The notes under the pieces: model-generated
Seen by the model: the letters and a program-made list of their open reading frames with translations, nothing else
Databases searched by the model: none
Told to the model about the DNA's origin: nothing
Position numbers and translations under genes: made by a program
Shown: positions 26,090 to 33,806 of the stretch, piece after piece
How positions within the stretch are numbered: position 1 is the first letter of the stretch
How the letters are laid out: each line of letters opens with the position of its first letter
Origin: Caulobacter hibisci
Lineage (GTDB): Bacteria > Pseudomonadota > Alphaproteobacteria > Caulobacterales > Caulobacteraceae
Length of the DNA stretch: 64,000 nt
Reading direction: 5' to 3'
NCBI RefSeq assembly: GCF_016135805.1
Contig: NZ_JADWOX010000004.1
Span: 235,767-299,766, forward strand

Positions 26090-27607
26090 TCAGCCCCCCT
26101 TCACCCTGACCATAACCACGCCGCGCGCCGGCACGTCGAAAGCCTGCTCGCCGGCCGGCAGGTCGACGCCGCGCCACAGATCGCGCACGCCGGCCAGGCC
26201 GGAAGCGCCGGCGTCGGCCGCCTTCAGCTCCATCCGCGCGGCCTTGTCGCCGCGATTGAACAGGGCCACCGCGACCGAGCCGTCGGCCAGCGGCTTGTTC
26301 CAGACCTCGGTCGCGCCGTCCTTGCGCACGGCCTTGCCCTGCACGCCCCTGGCGTCCTGGTCGACGGCGATGACCTCGCGATTTTCGAGGATCTTCAGCA
26401 CCTCGACGCCGGTGTCGCGCAGGTCGTGACCCATCATCAGCGGCGCGGCCGACATCGCCCACAGGCTCATGTGGGTCAGGTACTCGTCCTTGGTCATGCC
26501 GCCATTGCCGACCTCCAGCATGTCCGGATCGTTCCAGCCGCCGGGACCGGCCAGCTCGGCCTTGCCGTTCTTGTCGAAGCCGATCCTGGCCATGGTCGGA
26601 TAGTCGTCGGTGATGTCGCCGGTGGTGCGCCACAGGTGGCCGCCGACCTGGCGGCCCCAGGCCCCGACGTCGAAGCGGCCGTACTGGCAAAGCGAATAGA
26701 CGATCGGCCGGCCGGTGGCCCGCAGCGCCGCCCCCATCTCGTAATAGGTGCGCTGGACGGTGTCGGCGTCGGCATAGAACCACTCGCCCGAGCACAGGTC
26801 GTATTTCAGGTAGTCGACGCCCCATTCGGCGAAGGTCTTTGCGTCCTGGGCCACGTGGCCGTAGCTGCCGGCGTAGCCCGCGCAGGTCTTGGGGCCGGGC
26901 GAGCTGTAGATGCCCAGCTTCAGGCCCTTGGAATGGACATAGTCGGCCAGGGCCTTCATGTCCGGGAACTTGGCGTTGGGGCGCAACACGCCGTCGGCGC
27001 CGCGCTCGCCCTGCCAGCCGTCGTCGATATTGACGTAAACATAGCCGGCGTCGCGCAGGCCGAAGGCGACGATGGCGTCGGCCATGGCGCGGACGGTCTT
27101 GTCGTCGATCTCGGCGCCGAACTTGTTCCAGCTGCTCCAGCCCATCGGCGGCTTGGCGGCCAGGCCGTCGGTGGCCAGTTGCCCCATCGGCGGCAGGCTG
27201 GTGGTGGTGAAGGCGCGGGCCTTGGCGTCGGCGGCCGTGCCGGGGCGGCCCTGCTGCTCGACATGAGCGTACCAGATGTCGCCGACGAGCGAGACGCCGC
27301 CGTCCTTCACCGTCGCCGTCCACTGGCGGGTCGGCCGGTCCTTGTCGTTGAGATTGCGCAGCTCGAAGGTGGCGACCCCGTCCTTCACGACGAGGTTCTG
27401 CATATCCATCGCGCCGTACCAGGCGGTCGTCACGGTTCCGGTCGGCTTGCCGGCCTTGTTCTCGATCTTCATCAGGGTGACGCCCGGATAGGACGGCGCG
27501 CTGTCGAAGGCCCAGACCCCCGCCAGCTTCGGCTGGGCGGCGGGCGCGGCTATGGCCGCGTGCGAAGCGACGAGCCCGAGGGCGAGCGGGGTTAGCAGGC
27601 GGCGCAT
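26090..27607 (-). CDS. GH27 family alpha-galactosidase, secreted
   Basis: This 505-residue exported enzyme has a signal peptide (residues 1-20), a beta-rich accessory region to about residue 145, the GH27 barrel at about 150-420 and a C-terminal beta domain. Motifs: PPMGWSSWNKFG, NIDDGWQ, nucleophile Asp270 in DYLKYDLC, acid/base Asp331 in LWRTTGDI, and GGWNDPDMLEVG. The Asp pair of IDDGW is the form usual in alpha-galactosidases; the beta-L-arabinopyranosidases of GH27 alter this position. Start ATG 27607 begins the signal peptide. It is the fourth gene of the DUF1680-DUF885-GH43 operon, separated by a hairpin. Extensin serine carries single alpha-galactose, a plausible target. Confidence 0.92.
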   Translation of the reverse strand: MRRLLTPLALGLVASHAAIAAPAAQPKLAGVWAFDSAPSYPGVTLMKIENKAGKPTGTVTTAWYGAMDMQNLVVKDGVATFELRNLNDKDRPTRQWTATVKDGGVSLVGDIWYAHVEQQGRPGTAADAKARAFTTTSLPPMGQLATDGLAAKPPMGWSSWNKFGAEIDDKTVRAMADAIVAFGLRDAGYVYVNIDDGWQGERGADGVLRPNAKFPDMKALADYVHSKGLKLGIYSSPGPKTCAGYAGSYGHVAQDAKTFAEWGVDYLKYDLCSGEWFYADADTVQRTYYEMGAALRATGRPIVYSLCQYGRFDVGAWGRQVGGHLWRTTGDITDDYPTMARIGFDKNGKAELAGPGGWNDPDMLEVGNGGMTKDEYLTHMSLWAMSAAPLMMGHDLRDTGVEVLKILENREVIAVDQDARGVQGKAVRKDGATEVWNKPLADGSVAVALFNRGDKAARMELKAADAGASGLAGVRDLWRGVDLPAGEQAFDVPARGVVMVRVKGG

Positions 27608-27691
27608 GCGATCTCCTGTGGGGGCGCTGCGGACAAGGCGCAGCAATGGGGTGGTCCCCGGCGCGACGCCAGAGCCTCGAAATGGGTCAAA

Positions 27692-27727
27692 GACGATCCG
27701 CGCGCCCGGCCCGGCGCGCGGATCGTC
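27692..27727 (-). terminator. Strong hairpin between GH43 and GH27 genes
   Basis: A perfect 15-base-pair stem (27692-27706 with 27713-27727) around the loop CGGCCC (GGGCCG on the minus strand). On the minus strand TTTGACCC follows, only a weak T run. It could be a partial terminator, or an RNA-stability element that lowers GH27 expression relative to the upstream genes. Confidence 0.6.
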
Positions 27728-27737
27728 CAAAGTCGGC

Positions 27738-29309
27738 TCAGCGCGCGGCCTCGCAGGGCGGCGCATGGCCTGAGCCGGACTGGGGAAGCGCCGGGCTGGG
27801 GGCCAGCACTTCCCATTCCTGAACGGCGACGGCGGCGTGGGTTCCGCCCGCCGAAGAGGCGTCGAACACCGCCCGCAGGCAGCGGGTGGTCACGGGGGCG
27901 AAGCTGGCGTCCTGGAAGGCGCCGACCTCGGTCCCGAAGCCCTTAGGACCGACCACCGGCTTCCAGCCGCCGTCCCAGTATTCCATCCGCCAGGTATTGG
28001 GCGGGGCGACGCCGATGCCCGAACCGGCCGGCTGGTCGCCCCAGAACCAGATACGGGCGCCGTCGACGGTCACCGGCGCGTCGAAGCGGTACTCGACCCA
28101 CTGGCGCGGCGGATTGTTCGGCGACCAGGTGCCCCAGGTATCGGGCGGCAAGGGCGATGCCTTGGTAATCCCGTCGTTCAGGGCCTTGATCCAGTACTGG
28201 ACCGGGATCGGCTCGTTGGACGCCCCGGCGGTGGCCTGGCCGGCGATGTTGCGGGTCGCAGTCGGCGCGGGTTGCGACCGGCGGGTCGGAATCAGCTTGC
28301 GGATGGCGGGCGGGCTGACGCTGTCGTCCCACTCGATCGGGTCCACCGCCACGCTGCGCCGGAAGTGACCGCCGCCCGCCGCGTCGGCGGTGTGGTAGGC
28401 CATGTACCAGCGGCCCTTGAACTCCACCGCGCCCGCGTGCGAGGTCGTCGACGACACCGGCCCCAGCATCACGCCGCGATAGGTCCACGGTCCCAGCGGC
28501 GAAGTCGCCGTGCCGTAGGCGATGCAGGCGTGATAGACGGCCGGCGTGCAGTCCGACTTCGGACCGGCGCGGTTGCCGGCATAGAGCATGTAGTAGACGC
28601 CCTTGCGCTTCATCAGCCATGGCGCTTCGAAGAAGCCGGTCAGCCCCTCGACCTTCACCTCGGCCCCCTTGGGCGTGACCATGTCGGCGGCCAATTCCAT
28701 GCCGCGCAGCTGCCCGAAGGTGCCCCAGTAGATGTAGACCTTGCCGTCGTCGTCGATCAGCACGGTGGGGTCGATGTTCTGGATGTCGTTGGCGACAGGG
28801 GTGGTCTGCGAGATGATCGGGCCGGACGGATGGGCGTCGATCCACGGGCCGGTCATGCTGTCGGACACCGCCACGCCGATGGCGAAGCGGTCCCTGGCGT
28901 TTCCACCGGCCTGCAGCACGGGCGCGTAGAGATAGAACCTGCCGTCGCGCCCCTTGACGATCTGGCCGGCATAGGCGCGGCCCTCTTCGGCCCACTTGAA
29001 CACCGCCTGCGGCTTGGCGATGGCCGGATAGTGCAGCCAGTCGCCCGACGCCGGGTCCTTGGTGGCCAGCAGCTGCCACTCGTTCATGATGAAGTCGTTG
29101 ACGTCGGCGGGCGCCTCGTCGCGACCGGCCAGGATCCACAGCGTATCGCCGTCGACCACCGGGGCAGGATCGGTCGAATAGTAGCGGCCGTCGGCCAGGA
29201 TCGGATTGCCCGGGGCGTGGATGGCTTCGGGGCCGGCCGCGCAGGCCGCGACGGGCGACAGCAACAGGGCCGCGCCCGCAGCCAGGGCGCGCTTCAACTC
29301 ATTCCTCAT
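27738..29309 (-). CDS. GH43-family glycosidase (alpha-L-arabinofuranosidase candidate) with C-terminal binding domain
   Basis: This 523-residue protein has an N-terminal signal with lipobox-like PVAAC (Cys23), so it may be a lipoprotein. The five-bladed GH43 propeller occupies about residues 30-340; expected catalytic residues are Asp47 (YYSTDPAP), Asp180 (QNIDPTVLIDDDG) and Glu228 (GFFEAPWLMKRKGVYY). The C-terminal part (WVEYRFDAPVTVDGARIWFW, WRMEYWDGGW) looks like a galactose-binding-like/F5-8C module. GH43 members include alpha-L-arabinofuranosidases and beta-xylosidases; next to a DUF1680 arabinofuranosidase the former is favoured. Start overlaps the DUF885 gene by 11 bases. Confidence 0.9.
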   Translation of the reverse strand: MRNELKRALAAGAALLLSPVAACAAGPEAIHAPGNPILADGRYYSTDPAPVVDGDTLWILAGRDEAPADVNDFIMNEWQLLATKDPASGDWLHYPAIAKPQAVFKWAEEGRAYAGQIVKGRDGRFYLYAPVLQAGGNARDRFAIGVAVSDSMTGPWIDAHPSGPIISQTTPVANDIQNIDPTVLIDDDGKVYIYWGTFGQLRGMELAADMVTPKGAEVKVEGLTGFFEAPWLMKRKGVYYMLYAGNRAGPKSDCTPAVYHACIAYGTATSPLGPWTYRGVMLGPVSSTTSHAGAVEFKGRWYMAYHTADAAGGGHFRRSVAVDPIEWDDSVSPPAIRKLIPTRRSQPAPTATRNIAGQATAGASNEPIPVQYWIKALNDGITKASPLPPDTWGTWSPNNPPRQWVEYRFDAPVTVDGARIWFWGDQPAGSGIGVAPPNTWRMEYWDGGWKPVVGPKGFGTEVGAFQDASFAPVTTRCLRAVFDASSAGGTHAAVAVQEWEVLAPSPALPQSGSGHAPPCEAAR

Positions 29310-31056
29310 CGGGATAGGGCCCCTTGCCGCCGTCGGCGATCAGCTGGTCGACGCGGGCCTGGATCACCGGGATCGGCGCCGAGCCGATCTCGAGCACGGC
29401 GTCGTGGAAGGCCCGTATGTTGAACTTCGGCCCCAGAGCCTTCTCGGCGCGGGCCCGGCCTTCCTGGAAGGCCAGCATGCCCATGTAGTAGGACAGGGCC
29501 TGGCCCGGCCAGGCGATGTAGCGATCGACCTCGGTGCCGATCTCGTGGTCGCCCATGGCGGTGTTGTCGTGCAGGTACTGGCGGGCCTGCTCGCGGGTCC
29601 AGCCCTTAGCGTGGATGCCGGTGTCGACCGCCAGCCGCGCGGCGCGCCACATCTGGTAGCTGAGCATGCCGAAGCGGTCGTAGGGCGTTTCGTACATGCC
29701 CATGTCCTCGCCCAGCGTCTCGCAATAGAGCGCCCAGCCCTCGCCATAGACCGACAGGTAGGTGTCGCGGCGGAAGGCCGGCAGGTCCTTGTTCTCGGCG
29801 GCCAGCGGCATCTGGAAGGCGTGGCCCGGCGCGCTCTCGTGCAGGGTCAGGGCGACCTGCGAATAGAGCGGGCGCGAGGGCAGGTCGTAGGTGTTGACCA
29901 GGTAGATGCCCGGCCCGCCGCGGCCGCCGGTGTAGAACGGCGCGATCTCGTCGGGCACCGGCTTGATGGCGAAGCGGCTGCGCGGCAGGCGGCCGAACCA
30001 CTGGCTGGCCTTGCCGTCGAAGGTCTTGGCGACCCAGGCGGCGCGGTTGAGCAGTTCCTGCGGGGTCTTGGCGTAGAACTTCGGATCGGTGCGCAGATAG
30101 GTCAGGAAGGCCGGCAGGTCGCCCTGGAAGCCGACCTCCTTGATCACCGCCAGCATCCGGCCGCGGATCTTGGCGACTTCCGACAGGCCGATGGCGTGGA
30201 TCTCGTCGGGCGTGTGCTCGGTGGTGGTGAACTCGACGATCTTGGACTGGTAATAGGCCTTGCCGTCCGGCAGGTCGTAGGCCGCCAGCGAGGTGCGGGC
30301 GCCGGGGATGTAGTCGTTGCGCAGGAAGGCCAGCAGGCCGGCATGGGCCGGCGTCACGTCCTTGGTGATGGCGTCCGCCGCCTGGCCGCGCAGCTCGGCC
30401 TGGACCGTGGCCGGGATCACCGCCGGCATGGTCTTGAACGGCGCGTAGAACGGCGAATCCTGCGGGGTCTTGGCCTCGGCGGCCAGCACCACGCCCGCCT
30501 CGCGGCCTTGCAGGGTGATCTTGGCCGCCGTGAAGCCGCGCTTCAGCCCGCTGCGCATGTTGACGATCTGCTGGCCGTAGTAGCGCGGGATCTCGCGCAG
30601 CATGGCGATGTAGTTGCGGTAGTCGTCCTCGGTGCGGAACGACCCGCGCGACCATTCGGCGACATCGCCCCAGAAGCTGGTGTCGGCGCTCAGCGGCTTT
30701 TCGTACTCGCGGTACTTCTGCTCGGCCAGCAGGGCGTCGATCTGGCCCTTGTAGACGGCGAAGTTGATCTTGTTGGCGACCGACAGCTCGGCGACCGGGA
30801 AGCCGGCCAGCTGGCGCGAGACCTCGGTCCAGCGCTTCAGGCGCTCGGCCTGGACGGCGGGGCCGACGTCGGGCAGGCGCTTGGGCGCGTTGGGATTGTC
30901 CTCGTCGGGCGCCGACTGGCTGACCCGCCAGTCGTACTCGGCGGTGTAGATCGCCTCGAACCGCTTGTCGGCCGAACCGGCGGACGCCGCCCAGGCCGGC
31001 GCGGCGGCGAGGCCGAGGACGGCCACGCCGGAGAACATCAGACTGCGACGGTTCAT
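29299..31056 (-). CDS. DUF885 zinc peptidase-like protein, exported
   Basis: This 585-residue protein has a signal peptide with a twin-arginine-like start (NRRSLMFSG) ending AWAASA. The DUF885 core shows a zinc-peptidase signature: LHESAPGHAFQ (His406, Glu407, His412) and EGWALYCE (Glu439), an HExxxxH-like arrangement characteristic of this family. Family members are dipeptidase- or carboxypeptidase-like but few are characterised. It overlaps both flanking glycosidase genes (ATGA with the DUF1680 gene), so it is made with them. That arrangement suggests it trims peptides exposed as glycans are removed. Confidence 0.88.
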   Translation of the reverse strand: MNRRSLMFSGVAVLGLAAAPAWAASAGSADKRFEAIYTAEYDWRVSQSAPDEDNPNAPKRLPDVGPAVQAERLKRWTEVSRQLAGFPVAELSVANKINFAVYKGQIDALLAEQKYREYEKPLSADTSFWGDVAEWSRGSFRTEDDYRNYIAMLREIPRYYGQQIVNMRSGLKRGFTAAKITLQGREAGVVLAAEAKTPQDSPFYAPFKTMPAVIPATVQAELRGQAADAITKDVTPAHAGLLAFLRNDYIPGARTSLAAYDLPDGKAYYQSKIVEFTTTEHTPDEIHAIGLSEVAKIRGRMLAVIKEVGFQGDLPAFLTYLRTDPKFYAKTPQELLNRAAWVAKTFDGKASQWFGRLPRSRFAIKPVPDEIAPFYTGGRGGPGIYLVNTYDLPSRPLYSQVALTLHESAPGHAFQMPLAAENKDLPAFRRDTYLSVYGEGWALYCETLGEDMGMYETPYDRFGMLSYQMWRAARLAVDTGIHAKGWTREQARQYLHDNTAMGDHEIGTEVDRYIAWPGQALSYYMGMLAFQEGRARAEKALGPKFNIRAFHDAVLEIGSAPIPVIQARVDQLIADGGKGPYPDEE

Positions 31057-33428
31057 GCCGTGGCTCCAGCCTTCGCGCTGAACACCCGCACGCCGAACAC
31101 CGGACCGGCGCTCGACCGCTCCTTGGGAACGAAGCGCACCTTGACGCTGGTCTTGCCCTTGGTCAGGGCCTCGGCCAGTGGGTATTCGACGTCGAAGAAC
31201 TTGCCCGCGCGGTCGTTGTCGAGAACCTGCGTGGCGACCTTGGTCCCGTCGACCAGGATGTCGAAGGTGCGCGAGCGCTCCCCACCCCAGTAGGTCGCCT
31301 GAAGGATCAGCGCCCCGGCCCGCACCTTCATGTCGAACTCGAAGAAGCCGCCGGAGCGGGCGTCGCGGCCGTTACGGCCGCGATAGCTGACCGGATAGGA
31401 GATGTCCGAGGTCAGGTTGTGGTCGCGCTCGGGCTGCATCTCGCCCAGGTGCATGACGTCCACCGAGCGGGCGGCGATGTCGCGGGCCTTGGCCTGGTCG
31501 GCCAGGAAGGCGGCCTCCTCGGTCTTCCACGAGGCCTCGGTGAAACGCTTGAAGTAGACGGCGCTGCGGCGCTCGTACTGGCTGTAGAACGGCGCGAAGG
31601 CCAGGGCGCCCGGCCGAGACACGCCGTCGACGGCGTAGAGCGCCTTCTTGACCTCGACCGGCTTGAAGCCGGCCAGCAGGTCGTCGCCGACCATGGCGGG
31701 ATCGGCGCTGTTCCACTCGCTCTCGGCGGCGCCGAGATCGGCGGCCAGCACCATCGGGCCGCGCAGGAAGGCGACGGTGTTGGGATCGCCGGGCGTCGCC
31801 TCGACCCGCAGCTCCAGCGGCAGGGCGATGGAGACCACGTCGCCGGCCTTCCACTGGCGCTCGACCAGGGCGTAGCCGCCCGACAGCACCGGCGTCACCG
31901 CCGAGTCGTTGACGCTGACCACGGCCTTGCCCGCGGCCCAGGCGGGCACGCGCAGGGCGATGGTGAAGCGGCCGGGCTTGGCCAGCTTGCTCAGCGTCAG
32001 GCGGCTCTCGGGTTCGAACGGGTAGAGGCTTTCGAGCTTGAGCGCCGCGCCGCGCGCCTTCCACTGGGCGTCGGCCGGGATGTAGAGATTGACCAGCAGG
32101 GTCCCCTCGCCTTCCCAGAAGATCGACTCGCCGTGCTTGGCGTGGCTCTCCATGCCGCTGCCGACGCAGCACCAGAAGGCGTCGTCGTCGGTGGTCGAGA
32201 AGCCCCGCGTCGAGCCGGTCATCAGCGGCGTCATGTAGGTGAAGCCGCCGGTCTTGGGGTTCTGCGCCGCCATCACGTGGTTGAGGTGCGCCCGTTCGTA
32301 ATAGTCAAACAGCGCGCCGTCCGGCTTCCAGCTGTAGAGCTGCCGGGTCAGCTTGAGCATGTTGTAGGTGTTGCAGTGCTCGCAGGTCTGCTCGGTGATG
32401 TGGTCGGCGATGCTGTCGGGCGAGGAGAAATACTCGCGGTCGGCGTTGCCGCCGATGACGTAGCTGTGGTGCTGGGTCACGGTCTGCCAGAAGAACCGCG
32501 CGGCCGTGGCGTCCTTCTCCTTGCCGGTCAGCTCGTAGAGCCGGCCCAGGCCGATCAGCTTGGGTACCTGGGTGTTGGCGTGGAAATTGGCCAGCTTGTC
32601 CTCTTGCGCGGCCAGCGGATCGAGGACCTTGCGGTCGTAGATGCGCTCGGCGACGACCAGCCAGCGGGCATCTTTGGTGCGGGCGTAGAGCTCGGCGTAG
32701 CTCTCGTTGAGGCCGCCATATTCGCAGCCCAGCAGGGTCTGCATCTGGGCGTCGTCGAGGGCGGCGAACACCTTCTCGAAATAGGCGCCCAGGCCGGTCA
32801 CGACTTGCAGAGCCTGGGGATTGCCCCAGGCGCCGTTGACGTCCAGCAGGCCGGCGAACAGCTTGTGCACCGTATAGAGCGGCGACCAGGAGCCGTTGAG
32901 GTCGAAGCCGCCGGAGCGGATGTCGCCCTTCATCACCTCGCCGAAGATCTCCTCGCCGTCGACGACCGTGCCGTCCTTGCGCTTGCGCTGCAGGGCGCCG
33001 ACGTAGCCGGTGCCGCGCTTGGCCTGAGCACGGGCCAGTTCGGAGACGATGTAGTCAGCGCGGCGGCGGCATTCCTCGTCGCCGGTCTGCTGCCAGGTCA
33101 GGACCAGGGCAGTCAGGTAATGGCCCAGGGTGTGGCCGGCGATGGTGTCCGATTCCCAGCCGCCATAGATCTCGCCCTTGGCCGGCAGGCCGGCGAAGAT
33201 CATGAAGTTGTGCAGCAGGCGATCGGGGCTCAGGCGCAGCAGATAGGCGTGGTTGACCTCGACGGCCGTGGCGAAGTCCGAGGGGCGCAGGCGCACGTCG
33301 TTCAGCGGCAGCGGCTTGGCCTTGGCCGGGACCACGGGGCCCTTGCCGGCGGCGAGCGCGCGCAGGGGCTGGGCGGTCGCCATGACGGCGGCGGTGGCGA
33401 GCAGCAAGTCGCGGCGGCTGGCGGACAT
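31053..33428 (-). CDS. DUF1680 beta-L-arabinofuranosidase (GH127/GH146 type), exported
   Basis: This 791-residue enzyme has an N-terminal export signal with a Tat-like motif (SASRRDLLLA). An (alpha/alpha)6 barrel then carries the family's zinc-cysteine active site: Glu350 and Cys352 in TCEHCNTYNML, and Cys420-Cys421 in AFWCCVGSGMESHAKHG; in characterised members the first of the CC pair is the nucleophile and the others bind Zn. Length near 800 and the CCVGSGMESH form favour GH146 over the shorter GH127 HypBA1. Such enzymes release L-arabinose from beta-L-arabinofuranosides, including those on hydroxyproline. ATG 33428 chosen; a TTG immediately before is possible. First gene of its operon. 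Confidence 0.93.
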   Translation of the reverse strand: MSASRRDLLLATAAVMATAQPLRALAAGKGPVVPAKAKPLPLNDVRLRPSDFATAVEVNHAYLLRLSPDRLLHNFMIFAGLPAKGEIYGGWESDTIAGHTLGHYLTALVLTWQQTGDEECRRRADYIVSELARAQAKRGTGYVGALQRKRKDGTVVDGEEIFGEVMKGDIRSGGFDLNGSWSPLYTVHKLFAGLLDVNGAWGNPQALQVVTGLGAYFEKVFAALDDAQMQTLLGCEYGGLNESYAELYARTKDARWLVVAERIYDRKVLDPLAAQEDKLANFHANTQVPKLIGLGRLYELTGKEKDATAARFFWQTVTQHHSYVIGGNADREYFSSPDSIADHITEQTCEHCNTYNMLKLTRQLYSWKPDGALFDYYERAHLNHVMAAQNPKTGGFTYMTPLMTGSTRGFSTTDDDAFWCCVGSGMESHAKHGESIFWEGEGTLLVNLYIPADAQWKARGAALKLESLYPFEPESRLTLSKLAKPGRFTIALRVPAWAAGKAVVSVNDSAVTPVLSGGYALVERQWKAGDVVSIALPLELRVEATPGDPNTVAFLRGPMVLAADLGAAESEWNSADPAMVGDDLLAGFKPVEVKKALYAVDGVSRPGALAFAPFYSQYERRSAVYFKRFTEASWKTEEAAFLADQAKARDIAARSVDVMHLGEMQPERDHNLTSDISYPVSYRGRNGRDARSGGFFEFDMKVRAGALILQATYWGGERSRTFDILVDGTKVATQVLDNDRAGKFFDVEYPLAEALTKGKTSVKVRFVPKERSSAGPVFGVRVFSAKAGATA

Positions 33429-33446
33429 CAAGGAGACCCCTACAAA

Positions 33447-33462
33447 ATACAGTATACGAAAT
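33447..33462. promoter_or_regulatory. GntR-type operator candidate 2 (before DUF1680 operon)
   Basis: Read on the minus strand the site is ATTTCGTATACTGTAT, centred on the GTATAC palindrome, 18 bases before the DUF1680 ATG. It matches the other sites in ATWTCGTATA. A repressor bound here would overlap the promoter or block early transcription. Confidence 0.68.
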
Positions 33463-33733
33463 TAGTCAGACATATTTTGGAAGGTCAATCATCCGATTGG
33501 CCGGAAGGTCGAAAGCGGCGCCGAAAGACGCTCCCTGTTCAGGACGGCATGCACCGTCCGAGCAGGCGGCGATCGATATTCAGGCAGTGAGATCAGCGGT
33601 TTGCCGACCCAGGCTGGACCGGATCAGTGATGACCGATGGCGTCGAACAGGCTTGCCGATAAGGCGAAACATCCGCTGCCCGAGGCAGACCGCCTAGCAC
33701 CGTTCGCGACGAGCAGTCGGGAAAAAGTCTGAT

Positions 33734-33750
33734 CATATATCGTATAATTT
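33734..33750. promoter_or_regulatory. GntR-type operator candidate 3 (before S9 peptidase operon)
   Basis: CATATATCGTATAATTT, identical over 17 bases to the site before the TonB receptor, followed by CCTTGACG. It lies 56 bases before the peptidase start. Confidence 0.7.
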
Positions 33751-33806
33751 CCTTGACGACGCATCGGCGACCGGCGTTTCTGCACGCAGCGAAACGGGGG
33801 TGAGCC

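Larger units (their letters stand above)
33429..33806. other. 378-base divergent regulatory region between two enzyme operons
   Basis: The gap separates the DUF1680 operon from the S9 peptidase operon and holds two AT-rich operator candidates (33447-33462 and 33734-33750), one near each start. Between them no gene or RNA was recognised. Confidence 0.6.
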
